A DNA stretch of 64,000 nt, from assembly GCA_029204225.1 (NCBI GenBank), contig CM055110.1:45656267-45720266 (forward strand), read 5' to 3'. This DNA comes from Diphasiastrum complanatum. Taxonomy: Eukaryota; Streptophyta; Lycopodiopsida; Lycopodiales; Lycopodiaceae. Shown here piece after piece: positions 52,135-63,291 of this stretch (position 1 is its first letter; the number at the start of each line of letters is the position of its first letter). Below the pieces are notes generated by a model. It ran no database searches and was not told the origin of the DNA. It saw nothing but the letters and a program-made list of their open reading frames with translations. A program made the position numbers and the translations under genes.

Positions 52135-53300
52135 CTCCCCTTAATGTTTGCAGTGTTAACAACAAGAACTATGCATAGCGCAAGTATGCATGTATATCCA
52201 TGACCACTCATGTAATGAAGATCCTCAATTCTGATGTAGAATCCATGATCAACTCTAATTTCAATGTCTTTATTACTCGATGTAGAGCTTCTTGCATGTT
52301 GATGTAGAATTCTTTTGGATGTTGATCCTTTTCATATGAACCTGCTTCATATGACTTCCCAATGTCTTGCTTTTGTCTTCATGTCCCTTAGTGCATATGT
52401 GTGACCTGCTTGAGTGCGACATATCACCTGATTCCTTGACTTCCTTTGGATCAAAGAATTTGACTCTCCTTGACTGAGATAATGTAGACATGATAACCTT
52501 TTCCATAACTTTGAGAACTTCTCCCTTGGTCTTTCTTTTGAACATCTTCCAAGCTACCATAAATATGTAAGGATCTCACCAACCTTATAAAAAAAGTGTA
52601 ATTCTCTTTGATTACCAAAGCACCATCATAACAATCATAAGTAGGAAATGAATCTACAAATGTCAACACCAAACCTCCTACATCAACACCCATGTTAGAA
52701 TTCTGTACTTCATAAGCTGTTGGTTCCACTTGTGTTGATTCCTTGAATTGAATCCACTTCAATTCTCTTGGTACTATCATAAGCTACCACATGTGATGGA
52801 CTTACTTGAACTACTCCCTGTGGATGTTCATCTTGAAAATCATTGTCAACACTTCATGTTTGCATTCCAACCACTCTCCAACAATCATACAAATAGAATG
52901 TCCTCTATGAACCAAACCAAATATGCAAGTAAAAGAGCATCCCCAACGTACAAAGGAACTGGTATTCCTTCTCAAATACTTTCTCACACAAAGTACTTGA
53001 CACTATTTGTTCCATGAAATCTGCTGCCTCTATATCTCACACATAGAGTCACTTCCCCCAAACAACTTTCCAACCTAGAAAGCATCGCATCATGACATTA
53101 TTTTATCACTGCTTTTGACAAATTCATCAAGAGTGTGTTTTGACACTATCTTAAATACATATGCAAACTTCCCAACCAGTGTATGCCCATGTTGTTGTCG
53201 ATTAAGAGATTCAAACACCTCCATCAAAAAATGATTGTCTTGAATCTTTCTCCAACACATCCCTACACCAAAATCATCCATGATGATAAACAAAAGTAGA
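52135..53300 (-). mobile_element. Internal remnant of the LTR element, unclassified
   Basis: Minus-strand frames at 52780-52451, 52560-52273 and 53293-53090 (the last starting MFIIMDDFGVGMCWRKIQDN) have no recognisable RT, RNase H, integrase or gag motif. Copia-like RNase H would be expected next to this type of polypurine tract, so the element is either non-autonomous or deeply decayed. Confidence 0.35.
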
Positions 53301-54184
53301 GATCAAACATCCCAGATACTTCCTCACCTTGAAGGAACCTGCGTCACTTAAGAAAACTTCATATTGATTTTCTAAGGTTGATAAATAACCTTTCTTTTCA
53401 TAGAAATGAACCCTGTCGTTTTTCACGAGGGTAAAAAGCAATTTGTCGATTCAATAAATGAATTATGTTCTTGCCAATCCTTGTTGGTTCTTTATGGCAT
53501 TCTTGGACTGTATGTTTTCCATTGGACACATTTCAACGGTTTCTTTTTCTGGTGCATGTTTAAAACATTTACTTCATATACTTTGGGATCTCCTTATATG
53601 TTGTAGTATGGTGGTGCTCTTATCTAGCTTTACTGGTTGGCATGGTATGTTGTCACTTGGTTTCTTTTTTTGGCAACACAACAACAATGTTTTTGTTCTA
53701 TTGAATTGGATTCTTGATGTTCCTACTTATGATTTTTTGAGGAATCTTTATTGAGATATGAACATTCTTTCTCTCAGAGTGATGCAGTGGAGGCATATGC
53801 ATGGTCGCATGAGATGCATATGATTAATGGTGCTGGCTTGTTCATTTGACTGACATTGCTTAGTGTGGTATGTGGGATACAGAATTGTTGGTATTTGGCG
53901 GTTACATTTCATCCATATTTGAGGATTAATATTTGTCTTTGGTGTTCTTGGAGCATTGTTACAATGATATGGTCTTTTAGGTGTAGCAATATCCTTAATG
54001 ATCTAGCTACAACATTTTTCTTGAGGGGTTGGTGAATGTTCCTGTCGATTTGATACCTTTATGTAGTATTCATGGGCCATACGGCCGGCTTGGTATATCC
54101 ACATTTGTAACCGTCTGTGGGAAACATTCATCATGATGCGTTCAAATGTCATTCTTGGGGTATTAATATGTTATTTATTTATGG
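53301..54184. other. Intron sequence, unassigned
   Basis: The plus-strand frame 53458-53754 is hydrophobic and Phe/Leu-rich with no recognised domain. Probably old repeat material. Confidence 0.35.
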
Positions 54185-54510
54185 GCATCCTTTTCAAGAT
54201 CAGTCTATTTCATAAAGGCCTTGAAAATGGGCACACTACAGAAAGAACCCTTATGGAACCTTCAAGAATGCTCTGGACATAGGAGCCAAAGGCTCGCATT
54301 TCTCAGATTATTTAGTTTCGTGTCTTGAGGATTTTTTAGGGAGGTCCTCTTTTTGAGTTCTTAGTTGGAAATTTGCCAGAGTGATCGACAACCTGTCTTT
54401 CATTAAGTTTTCTTAGTTGGAGAATGCTTTGTGGATGCTATTTGCTGTCTTTGTACTTCATATGATGCCAATATATGTGATTGAGTTCACAATAGGTCTA
54501 CTACCTAAGA
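54185..54510. repeat. ~300-bp intron repeat, copy 2
   Basis: Partner of 50785-51090, same orientation, with many substitutions and small indels, so the duplication is old compared with the chromovirus. Confidence 0.6.
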
Positions 54511-55091
54511 TACAGCCAGAAGAATGGCTGAAAACAAAAATGAAAATTTACTCGAATGTATGTTTTGCTTGAAAACTGTGCATTTCTGCCCTCCTAGGGT
54601 GGAAGAAAAGTTGCATAACATCACTTTGCACTTCCATGGTTCCCTTTCTTTTGAATGTACACAGACGGTCTTTCTGCAGGCAGCAACGTCCAATTAATTT
54701 TGTAAAATGAAATGTTTCGAGTTGTTTTTATCAGGTTTCAATGTACTTTCCATTTGAACCTGCCCTGAAAGCGATGCTAGGCTTTGTTTGTTCTTTGCTA
54801 CACCATTCTATAATCCATTGCAAACCCCTTGGGGCTGGTTGTACGTTATTCTTATTGTTTCTATTTCTTTGTTGCACTATTACAAAATTATCATAGTTCA
54901 ATGTTAAAGCTTTTACTTTGTTTATTCGCTGTTCATTCAGTGGTTTTTTTATTGCAGTTGGGAAGACTTGTTTGGTAATGTTTGGCTACTATTCCTGTCC
55001 GTCCTGTGATATATTTTCTTTTTGGGTTCCGTTTCTTGTCAACGATTACAACTCCTTTGTTACGGCTTCCTGGCTTATTTCACACACACAG

Positions 55092-56085
55092 TGTTACATA
55101 CCTATGTAACTAGCAGTACTTCAGATCCCTAATAGTCCATTTAGTGTTGGGGGCTAAATGGCAAGGTACCCTTAAGATTAAGGGCATGTGCCCTTGGATA
55201 AGGGTAGGCAAGTGACTATACCTTGGTTGGAGGTATGGAGTCACGTAACCCTTGGATAAGGGGTACCCTTAGTATTAAGAGTAGGTGCCTTAGATTAAGG
55301 TACTAGTGTCCTTGGTTAAGGGCAGGTAGGTGTCTATGCCTTGGATGGAGGTATGGAACCTAGAGAGGTGTTAGAAAGTCATTGGATGACTATTTTTTTA
55401 AACCTTGGGCCTCAACCTTGAACCGTATCACTTTATTGGTCTAGGACCAAAGTATACATGCACAGCTTGGGCAATGGGACCTAGTAGGAGGGCGCCCTTC
55501 TAAAGTGTCCATTGAGTTCCTAACTCCCACAAGAAAGGCATTCAAAGAGTCATAGGTTATGAGCATGGAACTCCATAGTGCATTGGAGAGGTCCATGGGC
55601 CATCTATATGAAGGTAGTAAGGCACCCATTGGGAGGGAGGAGATCTCTCTTGTTTGCTTTGCTTATGCTCTAGTGTTGCTACTAGTGTGTAGAGTGCTTT
55701 TTTGTGGTAGTATGCTTAAGGTTTGGATCTTGCTTATGGTATGGGACATAAGTAGGGTTTGGATCTTGAGTATGCTATGGAGTGTTGTGGTATGCTTGTG
55801 ATTTGTTTATGGTTAGCAAGGGGGTGCTAGATAGGTCTTGCTTGGAGCTTGGATCTAGCTAAGGTTGGGTGGTGAATACTTGAGGCCATCTTGTTATCTA
55901 TCTTTGTGTTTAAAGAGTAGGGACACAGGTGGAGGAGAGATCCTTGGAGGCTTGCAGATCCTTACTTGCAGGTGGAGGAATTTTAGCTTGGAGTTGGGGA
56001 GCATCTTGAAGCTTGCAGGTTGCTTGGAGGATATTTGGAGGCTCTACCTTGGATTTGGAAGACTTCCTCACCTCTACTTGTAAAA
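55092..56085 (+). mobile_element. Chromovirus 5' LTR (~994 bp)
   Basis: It starts TGTTACATACCTATGTAACT, ends ...ctacttgtaaaa directly before the primer-binding site, and aligns with 60939-62012 in direct orientation with a few percent differences. Compared with the 3' LTR it lacks about 90 bp near 55562 (the segment ggaaggagtctcttgacc... is present only in the 3' LTR). U3 contains a diverged internal duplication: the phrase ending tatrccttggntggaggtatgg recurs at about 55204 and 55322. The 5' flank is a CA-rich run (cacag); the base after the 3' LTR reads cacaa, a possible imperfect target duplication. Confidence 0.9.
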
Positions 56086-56086
56086 G

Positions 56087-56099
56087 TGGTATCAGAGCT
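56087..56099 (+). other. Chromovirus primer-binding site (initiator tRNA-Met type)
   Basis: tggtatcagagct follows the LTR end at a 1-bp spacing. Confidence 0.9.
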
Positions 56100-57107
56100 A
56101 GACAAAGGATGGTAACCTTTCTAACCTTCTTCAAGTTCTATTAAGATCACTAACTAAAATTTTTTTGGGGAAGATTATAGGCTTTTCTAGTTGTAGGAAG
56201 TTTGTAGTTGAAGTACCCAATGAATCTAGTTCTCTTTGGAAGAGAGTAGTGATGCTTATAGAATTGTTTAGGGGCTGATTTTTGATCATGTTAGAGAAGT
56301 TTTAAAGTGGGCTTTGGGTTTTTAAAAGTTCTGAATGTGGGATGGGTAGAGGAAGTCTTCCTCTACATGCACAAACTTTTTTTGGCAAAAAGATTGATTC
56401 TAGCTATGTGTTTTGATCAAAACTAGTGTTTTTTTTTTGCATAAATGAAGTGTTTGAAGTTCTGTTTTTCAGACCTGTAAATCTGAAAATCAGATATGAA
56501 AAGTGAAGCTTTTATTCAAACTTCATTAGTTACACCTTTCTATCTCCTAGTTTCATGAAAATGGCAATGTAGGAAGGGAATGGTAGTGTAACTTTGTGCA
56601 TAAAACAAGTTTTGAAATTCTGTTTTTTGTCATTTTGAAGTTTTGATTTTTAGACTTGTAAATCTGAAAATCAGATCTAAAAATTGAAGTTTTCATAAAG
56701 CTTCATTAGTTATCCATTTCTAGACACTAATTTCTTGGTTTTGGAAATCTAGAATAGTGAGTAATGTGAAAACTTTGGTTGCTTTTGAAATGACAAATGG
56801 AATTGGAATTGGAATGAGAACTTTATGTAAACATTAGCTTGGAATAGTTAATTGAAGTTTACATAAATATTTGGTTTTCATTTTTGCTTTTGATTAAGGC
56901 AAATGTAGCTTGTTGTTGTTTTCCTCTTAAGCTTGGATTAAGCTTGCAAATAGTAGGCTTGGATTGAGCTTACAAACAATAAGATTGAATGAATAGAAGT
57001 AAATGCTTTTTATTTGCGTTGGATGTAACAATAGAAGCATTTCTATCATTCTGATTTAAGCACTTCTTGTTGTATTTGCATAATAGGAAAACACACAAGC
57101 AACTCCA
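56100..57107 (+). mobile_element. Chromovirus 5' leader (~1 kb, non-coding)
   Basis: No ORF. It holds a diverged duplication: the phrase agacttgtaaatctgaaaatcagatctraaaa-tgaagctttcat is present at about 56470-56530 and 56650-56715. A long leader is usual in some plant gypsy elements. Confidence 0.55.
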
Positions 57108-57920
57108 ATGGATCAAACCAATGAAAACTCAACATTTGATCTATCAAACCCATCCAATGTGGCACAAGCTCTTGAACTTTTATACCAACAAATTCAAGCC
57201 ACCAATAAGCAGCTTCTTGAAACTAATCAAAGAAACCAAGACTTAGAGTCTAGGTTAGCCAATCAGAAGAAGCATGAATAAATACTTTGCCATGAATCAA
57301 TTCCCTGAATCTGAAAAGTTATCCACTGTCACCATGTTCCTTGAAGGAAGAGCCTTAGTTTGGTGGGATGACTTAGTTGCAAAGGGCAATCAACCTTGTA
57401 CATGGGATGATTTTTGCAAGCTTTTTAGAGATTATTTTCTACCACTTTTAGATGACTATGAACACTTTCAAAAGTTGAGTCATTTATCAATGAATTAAGG
57501 TTTGGAACAATTTATTCAAGATTTTCATGAGTACCTGAATCCACTTTATAGTGACATTCCGCCTAAGGTACAAATGTTAATGTTTATTGATGGGTTACCA
57601 AAAGATTATCAAGTGGATGTTCGTAGGAACCATCCAAAAACCGTAGAAGATGCTATTAAGGTTGCAAAATACTTTGATGACACATCTAAGCCACCTAGGG
57701 GTCAACAGCCTAATGAGCAGAAAAAAAATTTTCAATTTAAGAGGAAGGATAAGGAAGCTGTTAGTGAAACACATCCCAATTCCAAGACAATTCTAAGGAA
57801 ACCAAGAAAAACTTTAAAAATCATCAAGGTGGCAATGATAAAGCTGAAGCTCGTAAGAAGAACCCGTGCTTCAAGTGCAATGGCGAGGGTCATTTTGCAC
57901 GAGATTGCGTCAAATAACCA
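57108..57920 (+). pseudogene. Chromovirus gag with zinc knuckle
   Basis: It starts MDQTNENSTFDLSNPSNVAQ at 57108 with a coiled coil (QQIQATNKQLLETNQRNQDL) and then a stop at 57279. The gag core follows in overlapping frames: FPESEKLSTVTMFLEGRALV, WWDDLVAKGNQPCTWDDFCK, LFRDYF, a TAA, GLEQFIQDFHEYLNPLYSDI, MLMFIDGLPKDYQVDVRRNH and EDAIKVAKYFDD. A perfect knuckle CFKCNGEGHFARDC (57868-57909) lies in a further frame. At least two stops and one frameshift inactivate it. Confidence 0.85.
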
Positions 57921-59104
57921 GCTTCTACCTCAGGTAATCTATCTCGAAGTAATGAGATGGATGTATTTTTTCCTTAGTTCTTTAGCCTTTGGACCTAATG
58001 ACCTTAAGTGCATCAAAAGTCAAGAAATTGAACAAGGTAACCGTTAAGAATAGATATCCACTGTCGCGGATGGATGACCTAATAGATTATCTTGGTGGTG
58101 CTGGGTACTTTACCAAGATAGATCTAAGATCGGGCTACCATCAGATACGCATTAAGGCAGAAGATATACCAAAAACCGGGTTTCGAACTCGCTTTGGTCA
58201 CTACGAATTTTTGGTGTTGCCTTTGGTTTGACCACTGATACCACATGTAGCGCAGGCATCCCAAAGGGAGCCGGGAACCACGACTTAGCTTCCCAGCCTT
58301 CAACTCTTGCCATCCAAACCCACTTGACATACAAGCAGCCAACTCGCCAACAACGATCAGACTTAACCAACTTGAAGTTCCGAAAACCAACATTGAGATC
58401 CAACCTGGCGCCATGCCAGATTGGGGGTCCCGATGTGGGTGACTCCCCTCCAAGCAAGCCGCCCGACATACATCAAACTTAACCAACTCGAAGCTTTCAG
58501 TTGGTTAAGTCTGATGTAGGTCAGACCGACAACTTTCCAACAGATGATGAACGATTTGTTCAAGGCCATATTTGAGAAGATTCGTAGTGGTATTCTTAGA
58601 TGATATCCTAGTGTTTAGTAAGACTTTGGCGGAACAGAAAGAACATCTTAGATTGTCTTGGACATCCTAAGAAGGGAAAAGCTCTTTGCCAAGGAGTTTA
58701 AGTGTGGCTTTTTTGCTAAGGAATTGTCCTACTTGGGGCATAAGATTTTTGAACGGGGAGTGGGGATTGAGGCCGATCGTATCCAGAGGGTTATTGATTG
58801 GCCTATTCTTACCACAGTTCGGGAAATCAAGTCTTTCTTGGGGTTTGTAGGATTTTTCCGTCGGCATATTCCCCAATTTGCTCGATTGGCATTTCCCCTT
58901 ACCCAGGCCTTGAAAGGCTATAAGAAGCTAAGCCGGAGGGCTAAGAGTCCACTAGTGGTGTGGACAGAGGATATGAATAATTGTTTTGAGTTGCTTAAGA
59001 AAAGTGTCACTTCGGCACCAATACTAATCATTGGCGATCCTAATAAGGCTTTTGTGGTCAGGACCGATGCCAGTGATTATGCTATTGGAGCTGTTTTGAT
59101 GTAG
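57921..59104 (+). pseudogene. Chromovirus reverse transcriptase and RNase H start; protease deleted
   Basis: Gag is followed after only ~80 bp by [20 protein letters not shown], so protease and the RT N-terminus are lost. Then [20 protein letters not shown] and [12 protein letters not shown]; a ~294-bp foreign insert follows (58233-58526). RT resumes with [10 protein letters not shown] and [20 protein letters not shown] (FLDD catalytic motif, about 58581-58640), CGFFAKELSYLGHKIFERGV, SFLGFVGFFRRHIPQFARLA and VVRTDASDYAIGAVLM (RNase H start). A TAG stands where Gln is expected after VLM. Confidence 0.9.
58233..58526 (-). mobile_element. LTR fragment inserted in the chromovirus RT
   Basis: The insert starts actgataccacatgtagcgcag: a decayed primer site plus LTR end in reverse orientation. 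It then matches 43040-43262 as inverted repeat and ends aggtca. The RT frame is interrupted between GLT and FQQMM; gacc flanks both sides and may be a short target duplication or microhomology. The insert is not bounded by TG...CA ends, so it is a truncated piece rather than a solo LTR. Confidence 0.7.
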
Positions 59105-59116
59105 GATGGATATCCT

Positions 59117-59995
59117 GTGGCTTATGAAAGCAAGAAACTCAATCCTGCTCAGTCTAGGTATTGCACCTATGAAAAGGAATTGTTTGCAATTGTTCATTCT
59201 TTGAAAATTTGGCGACATTATTTGTATGGAGCCAGATTTGAAGTTTTGTCTGATCATCAGACTCTTCGATATTTCTGTGATGCTACAGATATAAAGGGGA
59301 GGCAAGCTAGATGGGCTGAGCTGATGCAAATATTTGACTTTTCTATACGTTATTGTAAAGGAAGTCAAAATACTCTAGCGGATGCTTTGAGTCGGTTACC
59401 GGTTATTAATCAGTTGTGCTTTACTGTTATAGAATCGGGGTTGTTTCAGTCTCTTCAAGGACTATATGAGTCCGATCCCTTTTTGGGAAAGTATTGGCAA
59501 CAAGTACTTTCGGGGGTCGATTCAGGTTTGCAAGATTCCTCGAATCAGGGAAAGACTGAAACGGATTTCCTAATTCGAAACAGGATTTCGTTTCGTAAAG
59601 GAAATGTGTGTGTACTAGAGAATGACACTGTAAGGGCCCAAATCTTGCATGAGTGTCATGATAGTCCATGCGCAGGACATCCGGGTATACAAAGAACACT
59701 TGACTTAGTTCGAAGGCAATTTTGGTGGCCTAAGATGAAAAGTCAGGTAGAGGCCTATGTACTTATATGTACTAAGTGCCAGTTAAATAAAGCAGAGAGG
59801 CTAAAAGCTAGTGGCCTATTACATCCTTTAGATATTCCTACCGAAAAGTGGGAAAGTATATCTATGGATTTTGTGGTCGGGCTTCCACGTACAGGGAAGG
59901 GCCACGATTCAGTTTGGGTCATTGTTGACAGACTTACGAAGTTTGCTCAATTTATCCCAACGAAAACTACTGTTAAAGCTTTAAAACTAGCTTAA
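59117..59995 (+). pseudogene. Chromovirus RNase H and integrase N-terminal part
   Basis: The 292-residue open frame includes AYESKKLNPAQSRYCTYEKE, LFAIVHSLKIWRHYLYGARF, VLSDHQTLRYF, NTLADALSRLPV (RNase H end), the integrase zinc finger ECHDSPCAGHPGIQRTLDLV with FWWPKM and CTKCQLNKAE (H-H-C-C), SISMDFVVGLPRTGKGHDSV (first catalytic Asp) and IVDRLTKFAQFIPTKTTV. It stops with TAA after LKLA and continues past a further TGA. Confidence 0.9.
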
Positions 59996-60922
59996 CTATT
60001 TGTTGAGAAGCTTTTTTGACTATACGGGCTGCCTTGTGATATTGTCAGTGACCGTGACCCAAAATTCACTGGGAATTTTTGGCAAGCAATATTTGAAAAG
60101 TTGGAAACAACTTTAAGTTTGAGTTCTACAGATCATCCGAAATCAGACGGTCAAACGGAAAGGACCAATCAGGAGATGGAGGATATGCTTCGAGCATATG
60201 TGGGCCATCGACAGTCTAATTGGGAACAGTACCTTCCACTGGTGGAATTTGCATATAACAGTGCAAAACATTCAGCGACCGGATTCGGCCCTTTCATGCT
60301 TATGTATGGTTTTCAACCTCGATCACCAATTAGTGTTGGCATGAAAAACCTACGGGTGCAAGCCATAGCTGATTTCCTTGTGGATATGCAAGAAATGTTA
60401 CAGCTGGCTAAAGATAGCATAAGAAGTGCCCAGGACAGGGCAAGACACTATGCTGATCTATCTCGGAAGCACAAGGTATTCATGGCCAACGACTGGGTGT
60501 TTTTGAGTCTCCCTAGTCACTCTAGGGGCTTGAAAACTATTAAGTGTGCAAAGTTGGCGCCTAGGTATTGCGGTCCTTTTAAGGTTATCCAAGTGATAAA
60601 CAAGGTCGCATACAAACTAGACCTTCCAGCTAACGTTGGAATTCATCCTGTTTTCCACGTTAGTAAGTTAAAACCCTCGTTGGGGGTTGGGGAGACCCTG
60701 GTCTTTGTGGAAGATCTAGTGGAACTTCTTCGTGATGAGTCCGTGAGTGGACCACCTGAACTCGAGGCGATTGTTAATAGCCGGCAGAGGACTCTACGGA
60801 GTAGAGTGCTTCGGGAATTTTTAGTTAGGTGGAGGGACAAATCAGAAGAGGAGGATACCTGGGAAAAGGAGGCTGATCTCCAGAAGAATTTTCCAAATTT
60901 TTCCCTACAAGGAAAAATTTAA
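59996..60922 (+). pseudogene. Chromovirus integrase C-terminal part with chromodomain
   Basis: After two stops the integrase core continues: LPCDIVSDRDPKFTGNFWQA (second Asp), SSTDHPKSDGQTERTNQEME (catalytic Glu), YVGHRQSNWEQYLPLVEFAY, FGPFMLMYGFQPRSP, SLPSHSRGL, LAPRYCGPFKVIQVINKVAY (GPF-type domain), HPVFHVSKLKPSLG, and a chromodomain: PPELEAIVNSRQRTLRSRVL followed by FLVRWRDKSEEEDTWEKEAD. The chromodomain places the element among the chromoviruses and would guide integration toward particular chromatin. The last 273 codons are intact. Confidence 0.92.
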
Positions 60923-60923
60923 G

Positions 60924-60938
60924 TTTAGGGGGAAGGAA
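60924..60938 (+). other. Chromovirus polypurine tract
   Basis: tttagggggaaggaa lies directly upstream of the 3' LTR start tgttaaatacc. Confidence 0.9.
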
Positions 60939-62012
60939 TGTTAAATACCTATGTAACTAGGAGTACTTCAGACCCCTAATAGTCCATTTAGTGTTGGGGG
61001 CTAAATGGCAAGGTACCCTTAGGATTAAGGGCATGTGCCCTTGGATAAGGACAGGCAAGTGACTATACCTTAGTTGGAGGTATGGAATCACGTGATCCTT
61101 GGATAAGGGATACCCTTAGTATTAAGGGTAAGTGCCTTAGATTAAGGTACTAGTGTCCTTGGTTAAGAGCAGGTAGGTGTCTATGCCTTGGATGGAGGTA
61201 TGGAACTTAGAGAGGTATTAGAAAGTCTTTGGATGACTATTTTTCTAAACCTTGGGCCTCAACCTTGAACCGTATCACTTTATTGGTCTAGGACCAAAGT
61301 ATACATGCACAACTTGGGCAATGGGACCTAGTAGGAGGGCGCCCTTCTAAAGTGTCCATTGAGTTCCCAACTCCCACAAGAAAGGCATTCAAAGAGTCAT
61401 AGGTTATGGAAGGAGTCTCTTGACCTTCCATAAGCCTATGGAGGCTCTTGGAAATTCTTTAACTCCCCTAGGCTTCTCTCTCTCTCACTGGATGAGAATG
61501 GAACTCCATAGTGCATTGGTGGGGTCCATGGGCCATCTATATGAGGGTAGTAGGGCGCCCATTGGGAGGGGGGAGATCTCTCTTGTTTGCTTTGCTTATG
61601 CTCTAGTGTTGCTACTAGTGTGTAGAGTGCTTTCTTGTGGTAGTATGCTTAAGGTTTGGATCTTGCTTATGGTATGGGACATAAGTAGGGTTTGGATCTT
61701 GAGTATGCTATGGAGTGTTGTGGTATGCTTGTGATTTGTTTATGGTTAGCAAGGGGGTGCTAGATAGGTCTTGCTTGGAGCTTGGATCTAGCTAAGGTTG
61801 GGTGGTGAATACTTGAGGCCAGCTTGTTATCTATCTTTGTGTTTAAAGAGTAGAGACACAGGTGGAGGAGAGATCCTTGGAGGCTTGCAGATCCTTACTT
61901 GCAGGTGGAGGCATTCTAGCTTGGAGTTGGGGAGTATCTTGAAGCTTGCAGGTTGCTTGGATTTGGAGGCTTTACCTTGGATTTGGAGGACTTCCTCACC
62001 TCTACTTGTAAA
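60939..62012 (+). mobile_element. Chromovirus 3' LTR (~1074 bp)
   Basis: It starts TGTTAAATACCTATGTAACT after the polypurine tract and ends near tctacttgtaaaa (62012; up to 62015 if CA is counted). It aligns with 55092-56085 throughout and retains the ~90-bp segment (about 61411-61498) lost from the 5' LTR; the 5' LTR instead has ~15 bp extra near its end. Divergence is a few percent by eye, indicating an insertion of moderate age. Confidence 0.9.
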
Positions 62013-62015
62013 ACA

Positions 62016-62943
62016 CAATTTTCCAGAGCTTTGCCTAGCTTCTGGGGTTACGTTCATGCCCTTCATCTAGATCCCTAAGGGTGGCCGATGCATGTAAAAT
62101 AATGTTAAATTGCAATAGTCATTCAGGGTTTGCACACTTTTTATCAGCTTGCATTTTTGACACTCGTATTCATTCATGGCATTCCCAGTTTGCAATATCC
62201 TCCTTTAGTGACTTCTTCCTTTTGTCATCATTCGAGGTCTGAGGATATGGAAAATGTTCAGTTATATGCACGAGCTTAATTAGTTTGTGAGATGAAAGTA
62301 GAATTTCATTTATTACCAGACAAAATATGATCGCCAAGAATGTCTTTAACCTTTATCCATAGTCAAGTTTCTTTATCACGATGCTTGCTGCTGCTTCATG
62401 TCTAGTGAGTTGAAACTGCTATTGGCACATTCATTTTGAGACATTGGTCTTTTATCCCTCTCCTTATCTTCCTCTTCAAGCAAAGGAAGTAATGGGCCTC
62501 TGAGTTCAAAAGACCTTGCCGAGCTAGTTTCCATGATAATTATAGTATGTCTTTGTTCCAGCAGTATACTCAACAGAAGTCAAAATGAGTGATTAATTAC
62601 TAATTATGTCATCACATTATTCTTCGAATATAATATACACAGAATAGGCAATCGTTAAGCTATCATTCTAAACCATTAATGAAAAGTTAAACTATTAACC
62701 AGAAAGCATCAGTTACGGTCTCAAAAGCATTCAAGTAGTCGCTATCTGGTTTCAAGGGGATCCAGATCTAAACGTTCTCATGCTAGGTAATTGGCAGGAC
62801 TTCAAATTCAAAATCTTACACTTGCTCATATTTCACTAGGCTGTTTTGTTATTTAGCCTTCATTACAGCTACATAAACTGTAGTTCATTCAACCTGTAGC
62901 TCCTATATCCTAGCTAATGTGGAGATAGCATTTGTTTCTGCAG
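62016..62943. other. Remaining intron 3' sequence
   Basis: No ORF or repeat recognised. The last 20-30 bases contain the acceptor (tttgtttctgcag), with possible branch sites such as tagctaat near 62911. Confidence 0.6.
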
Positions 62944-63291
62944 GTTGATATGGTGATATTGCCGGCTACAACTGGCCAGATGGGTGTTCTTCCAGGACAT
63001 GTACCTACAATAGCAGAGCTAAAACCTGGTGTGTTGTCAGTACATGAAGGGGGCCAGGTCAAAACACAGTATTTTGTTAGTAGTGGCTTTGCATTTATCC
63101 ATGCAAATTCTGTAACTGATGTGATCGCTATAGAGGCTGTGCCACTTGATAAATTTGATCCCGAAGAGGTGAAGAAAGGTCTAGCAGACTGCACACAGAA
63201 GTTAAATGCAGCCACCACAGACCTTGAGCGTGCTCAGGCTCAAATTGGTATCGAGGTTCATGGTGCTTTGACGTCTGCTCTAGGCGTTTGA
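62944..63291 (+). CDS. Mitochondrial ATP synthase delta subunit, exon 2
   Basis: Exon 2 encodes residues 91-205 and the TGA stop. [20 protein letters not shown] and [16 protein letters not shown] are the highly conserved beta-sandwich signature of F1 delta/epsilon subunits, followed by [20 protein letters not shown] and the C-terminal helical hairpin ([20 protein letters not shown] and [16 protein letters not shown]). The reading frame is intact and joins exon 1 in phase 0. The start of the exon was set by the ctgcag acceptor, which gives the continuous QQ-VDMVILP join. The gene appears functional despite the transposon-laden intron. Confidence 0.95.
   Translation, partial: VDMVILPATTGQMGVLPGHVPTIAELKPGVLSVHEGGQVKTQYFVSSGFAFIHANSVTDVIAIEAVPLDKFDPEEVKKGLADCTQKLNAATTDLERAQAQIGIEVHGALTSALGV

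Larger units (their letters stand above)
49661..62943 (+). other. Phase-0 intron of 13,283 bp in the ATP synthase delta gene
   Basis: The donor is cag|gtatgc at 49660/49661. The acceptor tttgtttctgcag|gttgat ends at 62943 and is preceded by a pyrimidine-rich tract. It hosts a hairpin-rich candidate MITE, an old ~300-bp duplicated segment, an LTR with internal remnant, and a 6.9-kb chromovirus. Without the chromovirus the intron would be about 6.4 kb. Confidence 0.85.

Noticed and set aside
52273-53293. Minus-strand frames as host genes
   Set aside because: They lie between a polypurine tract with LTR and unassigned sequence inside an intron; without motifs they are better treated as element remnant.
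55559-55801. 80-residue ORF repeated at 61420-61734
   Set aside because: It lies inside the chromovirus LTRs and is duplicated only because the LTR is.
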